From: Desulfuromonas sp.
GTDB taxonomy: Bacteria; Desulfobacterota; Desulfuromonadia; Desulfuromonadales; SZUA-401
Direction: 5' to 3'
Length of the DNA stretch: 6,818 nucleotides
Assembly (NCBI GenBank): GCA_002869605.1
Contig: PKUI01000019.1
Span: 1-6,818, forward strand
The position numbers were made by a program, and so were the translations under genes. How positions within the stretch are numbered: position 1 is the first letter of the stretch; each line of letters opens with the position of its first letter. The notes under the pieces were generated by a model. It saw only the letters and a list, made by a program, of their open reading frames with translations, was not told the DNA's origin and did not search any database. Below, piece after piece: positions 5,450-6,818 of the stretch.

Positions 5450-5934
5450 ATATCCTCCTCCCGCACGTAGGAACCGCTTTTCCCGCCATGCTTTTCCTGC
5501 AGTCGAACGTGATCAATCACCATCGATTTATCGACCGCCTTGCACATATCGTAGATCGTCAGGGCGGCAACACTCACCGCCGTGAGCGCCTCCATTTCCA
5601 CACCGGTGCGTCCCGTAAGCCTGACTGTCGCTTCGATCTCTACCCGGCTGCCGGTGCGGTCAGGGTTGAACTCAACCGTAACCGCGGTAAGCAGCAGCGG
5701 ATGACACAGCGGGATCAGCTCGGGCGTCTTCTTGGCGGCCATGATGCCGGCCAGTCGCGCTGTCTGCAGGACATCCCCCTTTTCGAGCGAACGATCGAGA
5801 ATCCGCTCAAGGGTTTCGGGTTGCATCCTGACTTCACCGCGCGCAGTGGCCACCCGTTCGCTTTCGCGCTTGCCACCGACATCGACCATGATAGCACGCC
5901 CCTCGTCATCAAAGTGGCTCAGCTTATCCGACAT
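5446..5934 (-). CDS. moaC: Cyclic pyranopterin monophosphate synthase MoaC
   Basis: With MoaA, MoaC carries out the first step of molybdenum cofactor synthesis in the cytoplasm, turning the 3',8-cyclo-GTP product of MoaA into cyclic pyranopterin monophosphate. At 162 aa it is of normal family length. The active-site set is complete: Lys52 (EKGDV), His78 (PLCHPL), Glu113 and Glu115 (GVEMEAL), Asp129 and Lys132 (YDMCK), each one position beyond the E. coli residues Lys51, His77, Glu112, Glu114, Asp128 and Lys131. The C-terminal KHGGKSG motif is also present. I chose the ATG at 5934 because GGGAG (5942-5946) lies 7 nt before it; a GTG two codons upstream would touch the ribosome site. It starts 15 nt after radA and overlaps the next gene by ATGA. 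No other moa gene is in the window. Confidence 0.97.
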   Translation of the reverse strand: MSDKLSHFDDEGRAIMVDVGGKRESERVATARGEVRMQPETLERILDRSLEKGDVLQTARLAGIMAAKKTPELIPLCHPLLLTAVTVEFNPDRTGSRVEIEATVRLTGRTGVEMEALTAVSVAALTIYDMCKAVDKSMVIDHVRLQEKHGGKSGSYVREEDI

Positions 5935-5949
5935 GCTCACTCTCCCAAT

Positions 5950-6818
5950 TCAGTTGAACAACGCTTCCAGAAGATGGTCCATGGACCGCACCGGCACCAA
6001 CTCCAGACCGTTGGGGGGCTCAAGGTTACGTGCACTACCGGCAGGCAACAGACAACGCTTAAAGCCGAGCCGAGCTGCCTCTTTGACACGCAGCTCCGGA
6101 TGCGACACCGCCCTCACCTCACCGGTCAGCCCCATTTCGCCAAACAGGATCGTATCGGGTGCCACCACGCGATTGAGATGGCTCGACACCAGGGCGGCAG
6201 CGATCGCCAGATCGACCGCCGGCTCCGCGAGCCGCACCCCACCGGCCACATTCACAAAGATATCCTGGGCCAGCAACGACAGCCCGGCCTTCTTTTCGAG
6301 CACCGCCACCAGCAGGGAAACCCGGTTGTGGTCCAGCCCCATGGTGGTACGTCGCGGGTTACCCAGCGAGGTTCCGGAGACCAGCGCCTGAAGTTCAACC
6401 AGGATCGGACGCGTCCCTTCCAGCGACGGCACCACCACGCTGCCCGCGGCGTTCTCCGGACGTTCGGCGAGAAACATCTCCGAGGGATTCAGCACCTCGA
6501 CCAGTCCGCGATCCTTCATCTCGAACACACCGATCTCGTTGGTCGAGCCGTAGCGATTCTTCACCGCGCGCAACACGCGATAGGCGTGCCCTGGATCCCC
6601 TTCGAAATAGAGCACCGTGTCGACCAAGTGTTCGAGCATCCTGGGCCCGGCCAGCGAGCCGTCCTTGGTCACATGCCCGACCAGAAAAGTCGAGACTCCC
6701 TCGCGCTTGGCCAGGTGCATCAGGCGTGCGGCACACTCCCTGACCTGGCTGACGCTGCCGGGGGCCGACTCAAGATCGGCCGTGTAGATGGTCTGGATCG
6801 AGTCGATCACCAGAAACG
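5950..6818 (-). CDS. radA: DNA repair protein RadA/Sms, C-terminal part (5' end outside window)
   Basis: RadA is a RecA-related, ATP-dependent branch-migration factor in recombinational repair. The last 288 residues are visible out of a usual length of about 450; the N-terminal zinc finger and Walker A lie beyond the right edge. The first visible residues, FLVIDSIQT, are the Walker B strand. Next come TFLVGHVTKDG and a KNRYG motif (about residues 86-90 of the visible part; KNRFG in most family members), which is RadA-specific. The Lon-protease-like C-terminal domain follows (EPAVDLAIAAALVSS, then LFGEMGLTGEVR) and ends with LEALFN. That domain has no serine-lysine protease site, as is normal for RadA. 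The reading frame runs off the window; a GTG inside Walker B is not a start. TGA at 5950-5952 ends it just before moaC. Confidence 0.97.
   Translation of the reverse strand, partial: FLVIDSIQTIYTADLESAPGSVSQVRECAARLMHLAKREGVSTFLVGHVTKDGSLAGPRMLEHLVDTVLYFEGDPGHAYRVLRAVKNRYGSTNEIGVFEMKDRGLVEVLNPSEMFLAERPENAAGSVVVPSLEGTRPILVELQALVSGTSLGNPRRTTMGLDHNRVSLLVAVLEKKAGLSLLAQDIFVNVAGGVRLAEPAVDLAIAAALVSSHLNRVVAPDTILFGEMGLTGEVRAVSHPELRVKEAARLGFKRCLLPAGSARNLEPPNGLELVPVRSMDHLLEALFN

Noticed and set aside
6808..6810. GTG as the start of a shorter RadA-like gene
   Set aside because: It falls in the middle of the Walker B strand (FLVIDSIQT); the frame stays open to the window edge, so the gene is simply cut by the window.
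1..6818. CRISPR arrays, tRNA or rRNA genes, insertion sequences, attachment sites, riboswitches
   Set aside because: No regularly spaced repeats, no cloverleaf or rRNA-like sequence, no transposase and no flanking repeats were seen on reading both strands.

Overview
The window looks like chromosome from a deltaproteobacterium, most likely the Desulfuromonadales / Geobacter–Pelobacter–Desulfuromonas group. The basis is moderately GC-rich DNA, NtrC-family sigma-54 activators, a near-consensus sigma-54 promoter and a short (118 aa) DksA of the kind I associate with that group. This taxonomic call is inference; no database was searched. Every substantial gene lies on the minus strand, so the window is described from its right end in transcription order.

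Block 1 (6818 down to about 4361): the 3' two thirds of radA, then moaC, a 183-aa membrane protein with a possible PH-like soluble segment, and a dksA-type gene. radA and moaC are 15 nt apart. The moaC stop and the next start overlap as ATGA. dksA follows 72 nt later, possibly with its own weak promoter. A strong intrinsic terminator (4361-4412) closes the block.

Block 2 (about 4322 down to 1316): a 13-nt palindrome and a good sigma-70-type promoter (TTGCCT, 17 nt, TAGAAT) precede two tandem paralogous sigma-54-dependent activators of 484 and 463 aa, separated by 15 nt. Both keep an intact AAA+ engine, including GAFTGA, and nearly the same Fis-type helix-turn-helix. Both receiver domains have lost the phosphoacceptor aspartate and the conserved Thr/Ser and Lys, so they are pseudo-receivers.

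Block 3 (about 1290 down to 78): directly downstream is a near-consensus sigma-54 promoter (AGGCACGGTATTTGCT, exact GG-N10-GC). Its predicted leader is almost filled by one stem-loop that abuts the ribosome binding site. It leads into a 73-aa, strongly basic protein and, 2 nt after that stop, a 274-aa protein. The latter has the layout of a MinD/FlhG(FleN) ATPase but lacks all its recognisable nucleotide-binding residues and carries a C-terminal four-cysteine tail. A bidirectional terminator (78-109) separates this unit from the end of a plus-strand gene at the left edge.

The most interesting reading is that blocks 2 and 3 form one regulatory cassette. Two non-phosphorylatable, FleQ-like enhancer-binding proteins would drive a sigma-54 operon whose product is a degenerate FleN/MinD-like protein, possibly feeding back on its activators. 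Target, signal and physiological output cannot be read from this window.
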